64,000 bases of DNA from Chromatocurvus sp046260765 (GCA_046260765.1 JBHEOO010000001.1:77443-141442), one strand, 5' to 3'. Counted from the first letter of the stretch, positions 1 to 9,679 are shown. Made by a program: numbers and translations. Notes: generated by a model from the sequence alone, not told the origin.

Positions 1-2
1 GT

Positions 3-1262
3 AACGACGTTGCCACCGATGCTGCGGTCAACGCGTGGCTGGACCATCTCGCGGCGGCAGACGCGGCGGCCAGTCGGTCTGAGCTGGGGCAGCTGGACGG
101 GACGCAGAAGCGCGAGCTGTTACTGCTCGCGGCGGAGACGGCCCGTCGGTCAGGCCTGACCATCGGTGCAGAAACCGAAGCCACACTCGATGAATGTCGC
201 GCTGTACTTGTCGCGCAGGATCGCGGTGATGCGGCACGCATTGAGCGACTGAAAGAGATCATCGTTCCTGACGACGAATACAGCCTTGTGCAGCGTATCG
301 GCGGCCTGTATCCCCTGACGTCTCTCGGCGTCAGGGCGGGGGTGGCGCAATGGCATGGGGAGGTTCGAAAGATCTATGCAGGGTCGGCGAGCGCGACCCC
401 CGGTGGGGGAGAGCGTCGGCGCTACGGCCCTGCAATGCCGGCGGACGCTGGCGGTCATGTCCCGGTCGCACGTGACGTACTGGGGATTCCACGTCCCGAG
501 GCTGCGCAACTGGACGCACTGTTTCGTCGACATGCGCCCGTCTGGGAAATCGATACCGCCAGCGCTGCGGATATTCCCGGTACGCCGGTCTGGCGGAACG
601 GTGGCGGCGGGCCAGGGGTCGATACAGAGGTGCCGGTGGTCTACCGCTATACCAGTATCACCCGTTTTCGGGGCTCACCGCGGCTGCAGTTGAACTATCT
701 GGCCTGGTTTGACGGGCGGCCCGCCAGCGGGCCACTCGATATGCTCGCGGGCCGCCTTGATGGTGTCATCTGGCGTGTCACCGTGGATGATGCCGGCGTG
801 CCGCTGGTCTACGACAGTGTGCATGCCTGCGGCTGCTACCACCTGCTGTTCCCCGTTGGCGATGTGGCATTGCGGTCCGGCGCTCTGCAGCTGCCGGAGC
901 CACCACTGGTGCCGCTTAGCCTTCAAGAGCCGGCAGTCGGTACCCGGGTGCACCTGAACCTGAGTGCCGGCGCCCACTACCTGGAAGGCGTGACCCACGC
1001 CGTGCCCGATGCCGGAATGACGCAATACCGGTTTGCCGACAGAGAGGCGTTGTACCAGACACCCGTCGCCGGCGGCGGCCACCGCAGCCTGTTCCGGGAA
1101 GACGGGCTAATCGACGGAACCCAGCGCGGCGAACGCTGGTTTCTCTGGCCTACCGGTGTGCGTTCTCCCGGTGCCATGCGTGAGCGCGGCCGGCGCGCCA
1201 CGGCATTTATTGGCAGGCGCCACTTCGATGATGCCTTTCTGCTGGATGAGTTGTTACGCTAA
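3..1262 (+). CDS. Uncharacterised protein, 5'-truncated by the window edge
   Basis: The frame is open from base 3 to the TAA at 1262, giving about 419 residues without a convincing start, so the gene begins upstream. I do not recognise the family. The N-terminal 110 residues visible are Ala- and Arg-rich and look helical. The C-terminal half alternates hydrophobic strands with a compact Cys/His cluster (HACGCYHLLFP) and ends in a basic tail, suggesting a globular mostly-beta domain. No signal peptide or membrane span lies in the visible part. An internal GTG at 288 exists, but coding-like sequence continues upstream of it. It runs in the same direction as the next two genes, about 190 bp upstream of them. 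Confidence 0.6.
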   Translation, partial: NDVATDAAVNAWLDHLAAADAAASRSELGQLDGTQKRELLLLAAETARRSGLTIGAETEATLDECRAVLVAQDRGDAARIERLKEIIVPDDEYSLVQRIGGLYPLTSLGVRAGVAQWHGEVRKIYAGSASATPGGGERRRYGPAMPADAGGHVPVARDVLGIPRPEAAQLDALFRRHAPVWEIDTASAADIPGTPVWRNGGGGPGVDTEVPVVYRYTSITRFRGSPRLQLNYLAWFDGRPASGPLDMLAGRLDGVIWRVTVDDAGVPLVYDSVHACGCYHLLFPVGDVALRSGALQLPEPPLVPLSLQEPAVGTRVHLNLSAGAHYLEGVTHAVPDAGMTQYRFADREALYQTPVAGGGHRSLFREDGLIDGTQRGERWFLWPTGVRSPGAMRERGRRATAFIGRRHFDDAFLLDELLR

Positions 1263-1338
1263 CGCACTTGAGACAACGTCAGGGGGCCTGTTCCTGGAAA
1301 CAACCTCCTTGCGTCATTCTGCGATTAACAGCTTTACA

Positions 1339-1368
1339 TTGAGACTTATCCCTCGCACAGTCGATAAC
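1339..1368 (+). promoter_or_regulatory. Possible sigma-70 promoter for the small lipoprotein gene
   Basis: TTGAGA at 1339-1344 (five of six to the -35 consensus) is separated by 18 bp from GATAAC at 1363-1368 (four of six to the -10). It lies about 80 bp upstream of the ATG at 1449, in the only sizeable gap between the first two genes. This is a consensus match only. Confidence 0.3.
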
Positions 1369-1448
1369 ACAGGTAATGTGGTGGAAAACATCCCCGCATG
1401 GCATGTCCCGTGTTGAATGATTCAACGTCATTAAGGAGAACGGTAACG

Positions 1449-1658
1449 ATGAAAATGCATGATATGAGTGAAGGAGTATCCATTCTGCGCGCAATGCTGC
1501 TGGGTCTGGTGCTGGCTGCGGGGTCCCTGGCCCTCGTTGCCTGTGAGCAGCAGGGTCCCGCAGAGGAAGCTGGCGAGAAACTCGATGATGCAGTGGAAGA
1601 GGCTGGTGACAAGATGCAGGACGCCGCCGATGAAGTCGAGGAAGAAACCGACCGTTAG
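1449..1658 (+). CDS. Small acidic lipoprotein (69 aa)
   Basis: The ATG at 1449 follows a good Shine-Dalgarno (AAGGAGA) about 8 nt upstream. Residues 14-31 form a hydrophobic signal segment ending in a lipobox, LVAC, with Cys at about residue 32, so the product should be lipidated. The mature part is only about 38 residues. It is strongly acidic and alanine-rich, with an imperfect 11-residue periodicity (EEAGEKLDDA / EEAGDKMQDA), and is expected to be an amphipathic helix. Such small lipoproteins resemble entericidin- or stress-lipoprotein-like proteins, but I cannot assign a family. It is followed 65 bp later by threonine synthase. The call as an envelope lipoprotein is firm; the role is unknown. 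Confidence 0.75.
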   Translation: MKMHDMSEGVSILRAMLLGLVLAAGSLALVACEQQGPAEEAGEKLDDAVEEAGDKMQDAADEVEEETDR

Positions 1659-1723
1659 TGGTCCAATAGCTTCCTGTATCATCCAGCATTTGCCGACCAC
1701 CGATAAACACGGAAAGGACGCTT

Positions 1724-2956
1724 ATGCTGGAGTCTTACGTTACACACCTTGAATGCTCACTCACCGGAAAGCGCTACGCTGCCGGTGAGATCCATGGCCT
1801 TTCCGAGGCCGGACGCCCGCTTCTGGTGCGCTACGATCTTGAAGCGCTGGCAAGAGAGGTATCGCGCGACAGCATTGCCGCGTCCACCGCGCCCGGTTTC
1901 TGGCGCTATGCACCGTTCCTACCCGTGCGTCATGCAGAGAACCGCATATCGCTCGGCGAGGTCATGACGCCGCTCCTGTCTCTGCGACAGTCCGCGGCGG
2001 GACTGGGCGCGCTGCCGGACAGGGTGCTGGTCAAGGACGAGGGGCGGTTGCCCACAGGATCCTTCAAGGCCCGGGGTCTGTGCCTGGCCGTGTCCATGGC
2101 GAAGGAACTCAGGCTGGAGCATCTGGCAATTCCCACCAATGGCAACGCTGGCGCCGCGATGGCCGCTTATGCGTCCCGGGCTGGTCTGCGCTCAACGGTT
2201 CTGTGCCCGGACGACACCCCCGACATCAATATCCGCGAGATACAGGCGCAGGGCGGAGAGACCTGGATGGTCAATGGATTGATCAACGACTGTGGCCGTC
2301 TGGTCGGCGAAGGCAAGACGCGTTTCAACTGGTTTGATGTCTCCACGCTCAAAGAGCCGTACCGCATTGAAGGCAAGAAGACCATGGGTTACGAGCTCGC
2401 CGAGCAGCTGGGCTGGAAACTGCCGGACGTCATTTTCTATCCCACGGGGGGTGGCACGGGTCTCATCGGCATGTGGAAGGCGTTCGCCGAACTCAAGGCG
2501 ATGGGCTGGATCGACGGCCCGTTGCCACGCATGGTGGCGGTGCAGGCCAGCGGCTGCGCGCCGATTGTTAAAGCCTGGGAGGCCGGCGACGAGCACGCGC
2601 CGGTATGGCAGGACGCGCACACGGTCGCCGCCGGGATTCGCGTACCCGTTGCTGTCGGCGACTTTCTCATCATTCGTGCGGTCCGTGAGTCCGGCGGCTT
2701 CTGCATGGCGCTGGATGACGATGTCATTATGGCAGCCCGCGATCGCATCGCGCGGGAAGAGGGCCTGTTACTGTGCCCGGAGGGTGCGGCAACCGCGGCA
2801 GCCTGTGCGCGGGCGCTGCGAGAAAACCTGATCAGCGATACCGACCAGGTGGTGCTCTGGAACTGTGCCACCGGATTGAAGTATCCGCTGCCGCCGGTGG
2901 ACAGGCGTCTCGACTGTCATGCCGATGACCCGCTCGAGGCACTGGCGTCCTTGTGA
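1724..2956 (+). CDS. thrC: Threonine synthase (PLP-dependent)
   Basis: Converts O-phospho-L-homoserine to L-threonine in the cytosol. At 410 residues it has the length of the plant/archaeal-like type rather than the enteric type. The PLP-binding lysine sits in TGSFKARG (Lys115), the asparagine motif is PTNGNAGAA, and the phosphate-binding glycine loop is PTGGGTGLIG near residue 240. The N-terminal segment with LECSLTGKRY matches the short Cys-containing lead-in common in this type. The start is ATG 1724 with AAAGGA upstream. It is not next to homoserine kinase or dehydrogenase here. A relaxed-specificity threonine-synthase-like lyase cannot be excluded. Confidence 0.88.
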   Translation: MLESYVTHLECSLTGKRYAAGEIHGLSEAGRPLLVRYDLEALAREVSRDSIAASTAPGFWRYAPFLPVRHAENRISLGEVMTPLLSLRQSAAGLGALPDRVLVKDEGRLPTGSFKARGLCLAVSMAKELRLEHLAIPTNGNAGAAMAAYASRAGLRSTVLCPDDTPDINIREIQAQGGETWMVNGLINDCGRLVGEGKTRFNWFDVSTLKEPYRIEGKKTMGYELAEQLGWKLPDVIFYPTGGGTGLIGMWKAFAELKAMGWIDGPLPRMVAVQASGCAPIVKAWEAGDEHAPVWQDAHTVAAGIRVPVAVGDFLIIRAVRESGGFCMALDDDVIMAARDRIAREEGLLLCPEGAATAAACARALRENLISDTDQVVLWNCATGLKYPLPPVDRRLDCHADDPLEALASL

Positions 2957-2957
2957 T

Positions 2958-2997
2958 GCGCTGTTGTCCTGGTAGGGCGCTGTGTTGTCCGGGTGGG
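2958..2997. repeat. Imperfect 20-bp tandem duplication
   Basis: GCGCTGTTGTCCTGGTAGG (2958-2976) is followed directly by GCGCTGTGTTGTCCGGGTGGG (from 2977), a near-copy with a 2-bp insertion and two substitutions. It lies between the convergent threonine synthase and flavoprotein genes. No terminator hairpin with a T-run is visible. Confidence 0.6.
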
Positions 2998-3025
2998 GCG
3001 ACGGCCGCGAGCAAGCTTAATGTGC

Positions 3026-5224
3026 TTACCGCTGCCAGCGGTGGAATCGTTCCACCAGTCTGAGCAGCCCCTGAGGCGCATGAGCCTTCTTCCACTCGCC
3101 CGCGGCGAACTTGTTGGCCTCGGCCATGGTCGGGTAGATGTGTATCGTGCCGAGAATTTTGTTCAGCCCGAGCCCGTGCTTCATTGCCAGTACGTACTCG
3201 GCAAGCAGGTCACCGGCGTGGCTGCCGACGATGGTAACGCCGAGAATCCTGTCTGAACCGGGTGCGGTCAGCACTTTCACGAAGCCTTCCGCGTTGCCGT
3301 CGGCGATGGCGCGATCGAGGTCGTCGATGCCGTATACCGTCACCTCGTGTCGCACGTTGCGCTCTTTTGCATCCTGCTCATTAAGACCCACGCGGGCGAC
3401 TTCCGGACTGGTAAACGTCGCCCATGGAATGACCGAATAGTCGACTTTGAACTTTTTCAGTCGCCCGAACAAGGAGTTGACCGCGGCGTACCAGGCCTGG
3501 TGTGCGGCGGTATGCGTGAACTGGAAGGGACCGGCGACGTCGCCGACCGCATAAATATTTGGCAGTCGCGTCTGCAGATACTCGTTCAGCGAAAGCGTGC
3601 CCTTGGCATCAGTATCGATGCCAAGGGCTTCCAGGCCCATGCCCTCGGTATTGGGTTTGCGGCCGATGGCGATGAGCACCTTGTCGAACTCGATGCGAAC
3701 GGAACTGTCGTCGTGCACGGCGTAGAGAACGTTGCTGCCATCTTCCACAGCAAAACGCTCGGCCTTATGCGCGAGCATCAGGTTGACCCCGTCGCGTTGC
3801 AGCGCATCCGCTACCAGCTTCGCCGCATCTTCATCCTCCCGCGGCAGAATGCGTGGCAGCATCTCGATCTGTGTGACGGCAGAGCCAAGCCGTGAAAACG
3901 CCTGAGCCAGCTCGCAGCCAATCGGACCGCCGCCGAGGATGAGCATTCGACCGGGATTTTCGCGCAGCTGCCACAGCGTCTCTGTGGTCAGGTAGTCGAT
4001 CTGCTCGAGCCCCGGAAAGGGCGGCACCAGCGGGCCCGCACCAGAGGCGATGACAATGTTGCGGGTTGTCAGCGTGTGGACACCATCGTCGCCGCTTATC
4101 TCCACCTCCCAGGGCGTGAGCAGGCGCGCGGTTCCCTGGCGGCAGTCCACCCCCAGCGCCGTGTAGCGCTCGACGGAATCATGCGGCTCTATTTTTGCGA
4201 TGACTGACTGAATGCGCTCCATGGTCGCCGCAAAATCCACCTCGGGCTGCAGCTGATGCAGTCCGTAGCGAGGGCTGTGCCGCGCAAGCGAGGCCACCTC
4301 GGCGCTTTTAATCAGCGCCTTGGAGGGCACGCAGCCGGTATTCAGGCAGTCCCCGCCCATGCGGTCCTTCTCCACCAGTGTGACGCTGGCCTTGACGGTG
4401 GCGGCGATATAGGCGCTCACCAGACCGGCGGACCCCGCGCCAATCACAATGAGATTGCGGTCAAAATGCGACGGTTTTTTCCATCCCCTGTAAAGCCGGG
4501 CGCGCTGCAGCGGCCGTACGATGGCGCGGGCAATCCAGGGCAGCAGGCCCAGCAGGGCAAAGGCGACAAGCAGGTCCACAGACAGGATATCGCTGGTGCT
4601 TTCCAGCTGGGCAACCTGCGTCCCTGCATTGATGTAGACCGCGGTGCCGGCGAGCATGCCGAGCTGGCTGACCCAGTAAAACGTCCAGGTGCGTAGCGGC
4701 GTCAGCGCCATCACCACGTTGATGAGGAAGAACGGAAACACCGGGATGAGGCGCAGGGTAAACAGGTAGAAGGCCCCATCCTTCTCGACGCCATCGTTGA
4801 CGGTTTTCAGTTGCGCGCCGAAACGGCGCTGCACCGTGTCGCGGAAGAGGAAGCGCGCTACCAGAAACGCCAGCGTTGCGCCGATGGCCGACGCGAATGA
4901 CACCAGTACAAGACCTGCGGTGAAGCCGAAGATGGCGCCGGCCGCCAGCGTCATGATGGTCGCACCGGGGATAGAGAGGGCGACAACGCCGATATAGATC
5001 ACCAGAAACATCGCCCAGCTGAGCAGCGTGTTATCCGCGTAGTAGGCGTGGATGGTTCCCAGCTGCTGCTGCAGGTAATCGAGGCTCAGGTAACGTCCGA
5101 GGTCGAGCACGATGTAGGCCGCGATGGCGGCGGCGATGACGCTGGCGATAAGCAGTTTCTTGATGATCGGTTGCAAGAGGGGGGCGTCCTTCTGATCGGT
5201 GGCGGTTGATGTCCTGATACGCAT
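3026..5224 (-). CDS. Fusion of a TVP38/DedA-like (VTT) membrane domain and a dihydrolipoamide-dehydrogenase-like flavoprotein
   Basis: The first 250 residues hold about six hydrophobic spans with VTT-family signatures: an 'SIPGATIMTLAAGAIFG' region and the 'FTLRLIPVFPFFLIN' re-entrant-like loop. From about residue 255 a class I pyridine nucleotide-disulfide oxidoreductase follows, with FAD-binding GAGSAGL, redox-active cysteines in GGDCLNTGCVPS (about Cys293 and Cys298), NAD(P)-binding GGGPIGCE, and the AVGDVAG second FAD motif. The C-terminal dimerisation domain ends with the usual HIYPTMAE. The reductase is probably cytosolic and tethered to the inner membrane. I chose ATG 5224; a GTG at 5269 would add 15 residues, and neither has a strong ribosome binding site. 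The architecture occurs in other bacteria; its substrate is unknown. Confidence 0.88.
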   Translation of the reverse strand: MRIRTSTATDQKDAPLLQPIIKKLLIASVIAAAIAAYIVLDLGRYLSLDYLQQQLGTIHAYYADNTLLSWAMFLVIYIGVVALSIPGATIMTLAAGAIFGFTAGLVLVSFASAIGATLAFLVARFLFRDTVQRRFGAQLKTVNDGVEKDGAFYLFTLRLIPVFPFFLINVVMALTPLRTWTFYWVSQLGMLAGTAVYINAGTQVAQLESTSDILSVDLLVAFALLGLLPWIARAIVRPLQRARLYRGWKKPSHFDRNLIVIGAGSAGLVSAYIAATVKASVTLVEKDRMGGDCLNTGCVPSKALIKSAEVASLARHSPRYGLHQLQPEVDFAATMERIQSVIAKIEPHDSVERYTALGVDCRQGTARLLTPWEVEISGDDGVHTLTTRNIVIASGAGPLVPPFPGLEQIDYLTTETLWQLRENPGRMLILGGGPIGCELAQAFSRLGSAVTQIEMLPRILPREDEDAAKLVADALQRDGVNLMLAHKAERFAVEDGSNVLYAVHDDSSVRIEFDKVLIAIGRKPNTEGMGLEALGIDTDAKGTLSLNEYLQTRLPNIYAVGDVAGPFQFTHTAAHQAWYAAVNSLFGRLKKFKVDYSVIPWATFTSPEVARVGLNEQDAKERNVRHEVTVYGIDDLDRAIADGNAEGFVKVLTAPGSDRILGVTIVGSHAGDLLAEYVLAMKHGLGLNKILGTIHIYPTMAEANKFAAGEWKKAHAPQGLLRLVERFHRWQR

Positions 5225-5451
5225 GTAGAGATGCCCGCAGATGGCAGACGTTACAGAAAACTGTTCCACGCATCATTAACAGAATCTGACGCCTGTCTAG
5301 CCGCGGATTGCTCAGACTAGCCGCGAATTGCTCAGATTGCTCAAGGTTTTTCAACATTGGTTCGTTGCGCTGGGCCGAGTATCATCACGCGGGGCGGGCG
5401 CAGGGGCGCTGCCGTCCCCATTCACGCGATATAACGAGTCGCCGGTAAATC

Positions 5452-6579
5452 ATGAAAAAGTTTCTGTTCGCTCCCCGCATGTGGGTCATCCTGCTGGCAA
5501 CACTCCTGGTTTTTGGTGGTCTGTTTGCCATGCAGTGGTATGGCAGCAAAATGATGAATCAGGCCATGGACAATCGTCCACGGGATACCGTCACGATCAG
5601 TGCGGCGCAGGCGGAGAGTGTCAGCTGGCAGTCCACCGTGGCCGCCGTGGGCACACTGTCGCCGATCAATGGGGCGGCGCTGGCAACCGAGGTCTCCGGC
5701 ATCGTCGAGCGGATATTCTTTGACAACGGTGAGTCGGTCTCGGCTGGCGATGTGATTCTGGAACTGCGCACGGCCCCGGACCGGGCCGAGCTGAAAGCAC
5801 TTGAGGCTGCTGCCGAGCTTGCGAGGCTGGAGTCTGAGCGCGCAAAGTCTCTGGTTGATGAGCGCAATATTTCCCGCTCTGAACTCGATCGACGTGCGAC
5901 GGAACTCGACCAGGCACTGGCCCAGGTGAGCGCGCAGGAGGCGCGCATCGAGCAGAAGCGCCTGCGGGCCCCGTTTGACGGACGCCTGGGTATCCGGCGC
6001 TATAACGTTGGCGATTACGTGGTTGCCGGCGACACCGTTATCGAGCTGCAGTCGCTGGATCGCCTGTATGTTGATCTGACGCTGCCCGACCGCTATAGCG
6101 GTCGCGTTGAGCCCGGTATGGAGATTGAGCTACTGGTGCCCGCTCTCGTTGAAACCGCGTACCCGGCGATCATTAATGCGGTAGCGCCGACCGTGGCTAC
6201 AGAGACGCGAAACTTTGCGCTGCAGGCCATCGTGGAGAACGTCGACGGCGTCCTCAGGTCAGGCATGTTTGCGCGTCTGACCCTGCCGCTGGGCGAACCG
6301 ACGGAGCAGATTGTGGTGCCGGCAAGCGCTATTTCCTATCGTCCCTACGGCAATTCCGTCTTTGTGGTGGAAGACGCCGAGGGCACACAAACCGTATCGC
6401 AACGCTTTGTCACTCTGGGTGGCAGTCGCGGCGATTTGATTGCGGTGGTCGAGGGGCTGCAGGCGGGCGAAACCGTGGCCACCAGCGGCCTCCTGAAGCT
6501 GGGGTCCGGGGTGCCTGTGAAGATCGACAATTCGATTGAGCCCAACGCCAGCGAACGGCCGACACCGGATAACGCCTGA
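5452..6579 (+). CDS. RND efflux periplasmic adaptor (membrane fusion protein)
   Basis: A 375-residue adaptor linking an inner-membrane RND pump to an outer-membrane channel. Residues 7-27 form an N-terminal membrane anchor or signal. A biotinyl-lipoyl half-motif follows (about 60-95), then an alpha-helical hairpin rich in Ala, Glu and Arg (about 105-165), the second lipoyl half (LRAPFDGRLGIR), a beta-barrel domain and a C-terminal membrane-proximal domain. The sequence type resembles MexH/AcrA-like adaptors of the HAE1 group. The pump gene begins 1 nt after the stop codon, so the two are certainly co-transcribed. No outer-membrane factor gene is adjacent, so the pair must borrow one encoded elsewhere. 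Confidence 0.9.
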   Translation: MKKFLFAPRMWVILLATLLVFGGLFAMQWYGSKMMNQAMDNRPRDTVTISAAQAESVSWQSTVAAVGTLSPINGAALATEVSGIVERIFFDNGESVSAGDVILELRTAPDRAELKALEAAAELARLESERAKSLVDERNISRSELDRRATELDQALAQVSAQEARIEQKRLRAPFDGRLGIRRYNVGDYVVAGDTVIELQSLDRLYVDLTLPDRYSGRVEPGMEIELLVPALVETAYPAIINAVAPTVATETRNFALQAIVENVDGVLRSGMFARLTLPLGEPTEQIVVPASAISYRPYGNSVFVVEDAEGTQTVSQRFVTLGGSRGDLIAVVEGLQAGETVATSGLLKLGSGVPVKIDNSIEPNASERPTPDNA

Positions 6580-6580
6580 T

Positions 6581-9500
6581 ATGGCATTCACCGACATCTT
6601 TATCCGCAAGCCGGTCCTGGCGAGCGTGGTCAGCCTGTTTCTGCTGCTGCTCGGTCTGCGCGCGGCGGTTGACCTGAATGTGCGGGAGTATCCGCTCATT
6701 GAGAATGCCATCATCACGGTCTCGACAACCTATACCGGTGCAGACGCCGAGCTTGTCAAAGGCTTCATCACAACGCCGCTGGAACGGGAGATCGCAACGG
6801 CAGAGGACATTGACTACCTGACCTCCAACAGTAGTCCCGGCATCAGTATCATCACGGCCCACGTGCGCACGGGCGCCAACCCCGACCAGGTGCTCACCCA
6901 GATTGTGACCAAGGTCAACAAGCTGCGCAATCAGCTACCGGAAGATTCCGAAGACCCGGTGCTGAACCTCGAAGTCGGGGAGCAGGTTGGAACGATGTAC
7001 CTGTCGTTCTTCAGCGACGTGCTGCCGGTCAATCGCGTGGCGGATTACGTGATTCGCGAGGTGGAACCCAAGCTGTCGACGCTGCCCGGCGTGCAGCGGG
7101 CCAGTGCTGACACCACCGCCATCTTTGCCATGCGCATCTGGCTGGATCAGGAGCAGATGACAGCGCTTGGGGTGACCGCGAGCGATGTACGCGCGGCGCT
7201 GCTGGAGAACAACGTGCTGTCCGCGGTGGGCTCCACCAAGGGCTCGATGGTGCAGATCAACTTCAAGGCGGAGACCGACCTGAGCAGTGTCGATGCGTTC
7301 CGCGAGCTGGTACTGCGGGAGAAAGATGGCGCCATTGTGCGACTCGGTGATGTCGCCGAAGTCGAGCTTGGCACCGAGGGTTACGACACATCCAGCATGG
7401 TCATTGACCAGGAAGCGGTCTTCGTTCCGATCAACGTGGCGACGGATGCCAATGCGCTGGAGGTGATTGCGGGCGTGCGTGAGGTGTTTGAAAACGATAT
7501 CAGACCGCGCCTTCCGGAGGGTATGGAGGCGTCCATCAACTACGATGCGACGGTCTACATCGAGAACGCGATCAGCGATGTGCAGGCCACCATTGTCGAG
7601 GCGATGATTATCGTTATCGTGGTCATCTTCCTGTTCCTGGGTTCACTGCGCTCGGTGCTGATCCCTGCGGTTGCCGTGCCGCTGTCATTGATCGGCGGCA
7701 TGTTCCTGATGCTGCTCATGGGCTTCAGTATCAACCTGCTGACCCTGCTGGCCATCGTGCTCGCCATCGGTATTGTGGTTGACGACGCGATTATCGTGCT
7801 GGAGAACATCCATCGGCACGTGGAGCACGGGATGACGCCGATGGATGCAGCATTGAAGGGCGCGCGGGAGCTGGCCTGGCCGGTTGTCGCGATGACAACC
7901 ACGCTCATTGCCGTGTATCTGCCTATCGGGTTTATCGGTGGGCTCACGGGTACGCTGTTCACGGAGTTTGCTTTCACGCTGGCCGGGGCGGTGCTGATTT
8001 CAGGTGTGGTGGCCCTGACCCTGTCGCCCATGATGTGCGCAAAGCTCCTGCCGGCGGATGCCGGCGACAACGACAACCGTCTTGAGCACTGGCTTGATGC
8101 GCGTTTTGAGGCCCTGCGGCGAGTCTATCAGCGTGATCTGGATCGTGTGCTGGATGATCGCGGCGGCGTCATGGTGTTTGGCGCAATCATCCTGGCCTCC
8201 TGCTACTTTTTGTTTGTCAGGTCCCCGGCGGAGCTGGCGCCGGAGGAGGATCTTGGGCTGATTTTCTATCTCGCCGAAGCCGATCCCTATGTCACCCTCG
8301 AGTATATGGAAAAATACACGGAAGCGCTGGGACGGATCAGTCGGGACACGCCGGAAATAGAATTGAACTTCCTGTTCAATGGACAGAGCACGGACGGTCC
8401 CGGCTCCAGCAACGGTGCCTTCGGCGGGTTCATTTTTACACCCTGGGCACAGCGCGAACGCAGTGCGACCGAGGTCCTGAACGAAACCATTCAGCCTGCC
8501 GTCAACGGCATCGCCGGACTGCAGGTAACCGCGGTCAATCCGCCGCCCCTGCCATCGCCGGGCGTACTGCCGGTAGAGTTCGTCATCAAGAGCACGCTGG
8601 ATTATTCCGTGCTGTATGACAGTGCTTCCGAGGTGCTGAAGCGCGCTCGCGAGAGTGGCAAGTTCATATTCATCGACCAGAATCTGCAGCTGGACCAGCC
8701 GCGACAGCGCATAAGCATCGATCGCGAGAAGGCAGCGTTGCTCGGCGTCGACATGCAGACCCTGAGCGATGACGTGAGCTCCCTGTTATCCGGCGCGTTT
8801 ATCGGACGCTTTTCCATGCAGGATCGGTCCTACAAGGTTATTCCGCAGATACGTCGTGACCAGCGCCTGAATCCGGATGATCTGTATGACTACTATACGC
8901 GCACCGGCAGCGGTGACCTCATTCCACTCAGCACCTTGGTGACGCTGGAGGGCGATGTTGTCCCGAGGTCCCTGAAGAGCTTCCAGCAGCTGAATTCAGT
9001 CACGCTTCAGGGAATACCCCGTCCCGGTGTGCCACTGGGCGATGCTCTCTCGACGCTCGAATCCATCGCCGCTGATGTCCTTACCCGGGAATACAGCCTC
9101 GATTACTCCGGCCAGAGCCGTCAGTTCAAGACCGAGGGCAGCGCCCTGGTGACGACACTTTTCTTTGCCCTGGTTATTATCTACCTGGTGCTTGCGGCGC
9201 AGTTCGAGTCCTTCCGGGACCCGCTCATCATGCTGGTCACGGTGCCCATGTCCATCAGTGGGGCACTGCTGTGCCTGAACGTCCTGGCACTGTTCCAGGT
9301 TAACGGTGCGACGCTGAACATCTACACGCAGGTTGGCCTGGTGACGCTGATCGGCGTGATCTCTAAACACGGCATTCTCATTGTGGAGTTCGCCAATCGC
9401 CTGCAGGAAGAGGGAATGGCAAAGCGCGAGGCGATTGAAGAGGCCGCATCCGTGCGCCTGCGTCCGGTACTGATGACAACGGCAGCGCTGGTGCTGGCGA

Positions 9501-9679
9501 TGCTGCCCCTGTTGATGGCCGATGGCCCCGGCGCCGCCGCGCGTTTTTCCATGGGCCTGGTGATTGCCTCTGGCATGACCATTGGTACGCTGTTCACGCT
9601 ATATGTGTTGCCGGCCGTTTACATGTATCTCGGGCGGGATCTCGCCGCCGCGCGGGGAGTCAAGGCAGCGACAGCCTGA
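6581..9679 (+). CDS. RND-family multidrug efflux pump, inner-membrane subunit
   Basis: A proton-driven tripartite exporter of about 1032 residues, the normal length for HAE1-type pumps. It opens with the family hallmark FTDIFIRKPVLASVV, followed by TM1. The proton-relay motif in TM4 reads GIVVDDAIIVLENIHRH. Two large periplasmic loops flank the TM blocks, and the second half repeats the first, ending with the R-P-V-L-M-T-T helix. ATG 6581 is preferred because the homologous N-terminus starts there, and because an upstream in-frame start would overlap the adaptor. Substrates cannot be predicted. Confidence 0.93.
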   Translation: MAFTDIFIRKPVLASVVSLFLLLLGLRAAVDLNVREYPLIENAIITVSTTYTGADAELVKGFITTPLEREIATAEDIDYLTSNSSPGISIITAHVRTGANPDQVLTQIVTKVNKLRNQLPEDSEDPVLNLEVGEQVGTMYLSFFSDVLPVNRVADYVIREVEPKLSTLPGVQRASADTTAIFAMRIWLDQEQMTALGVTASDVRAALLENNVLSAVGSTKGSMVQINFKAETDLSSVDAFRELVLREKDGAIVRLGDVAEVELGTEGYDTSSMVIDQEAVFVPINVATDANALEVIAGVREVFENDIRPRLPEGMEASINYDATVYIENAISDVQATIVEAMIIVIVVIFLFLGSLRSVLIPAVAVPLSLIGGMFLMLLMGFSINLLTLLAIVLAIGIVVDDAIIVLENIHRHVEHGMTPMDAALKGARELAWPVVAMTTTLIAVYLPIGFIGGLTGTLFTEFAFTLAGAVLISGVVALTLSPMMCAKLLPADAGDNDNRLEHWLDARFEALRRVYQRDLDRVLDDRGGVMVFGAIILASCYFLFVRSPAELAPEEDLGLIFYLAEADPYVTLEYMEKYTEALGRISRDTPEIELNFLFNGQSTDGPGSSNGAFGGFIFTPWAQRERSATEVLNETIQPAVNGIAGLQVTAVNPPPLPSPGVLPVEFVIKSTLDYSVLYDSASEVLKRARESGKFIFIDQNLQLDQPRQRISIDREKAALLGVDMQTLSDDVSSLLSGAFIGRFSMQDRSYKVIPQIRRDQRLNPDDLYDYYTRTGSGDLIPLSTLVTLEGDVVPRSLKSFQQLNSVTLQGIPRPGVPLGDALSTLESIAADVLTREYSLDYSGQSRQFKTEGSALVTTLFFALVIIYLVLAAQFESFRDPLIMLVTVPMSISGALLCLNVLALFQVNGATLNIYTQVGLVTLIGVISKHGILIVEFANRLQEEGMAKREAIEEAASVRLRPVLMTTAALVLAMLPLLMADGPGAAARFSMGLVIASGMTIGTLFTLYVLPAVYMYLGRDLAAARGVKAATA

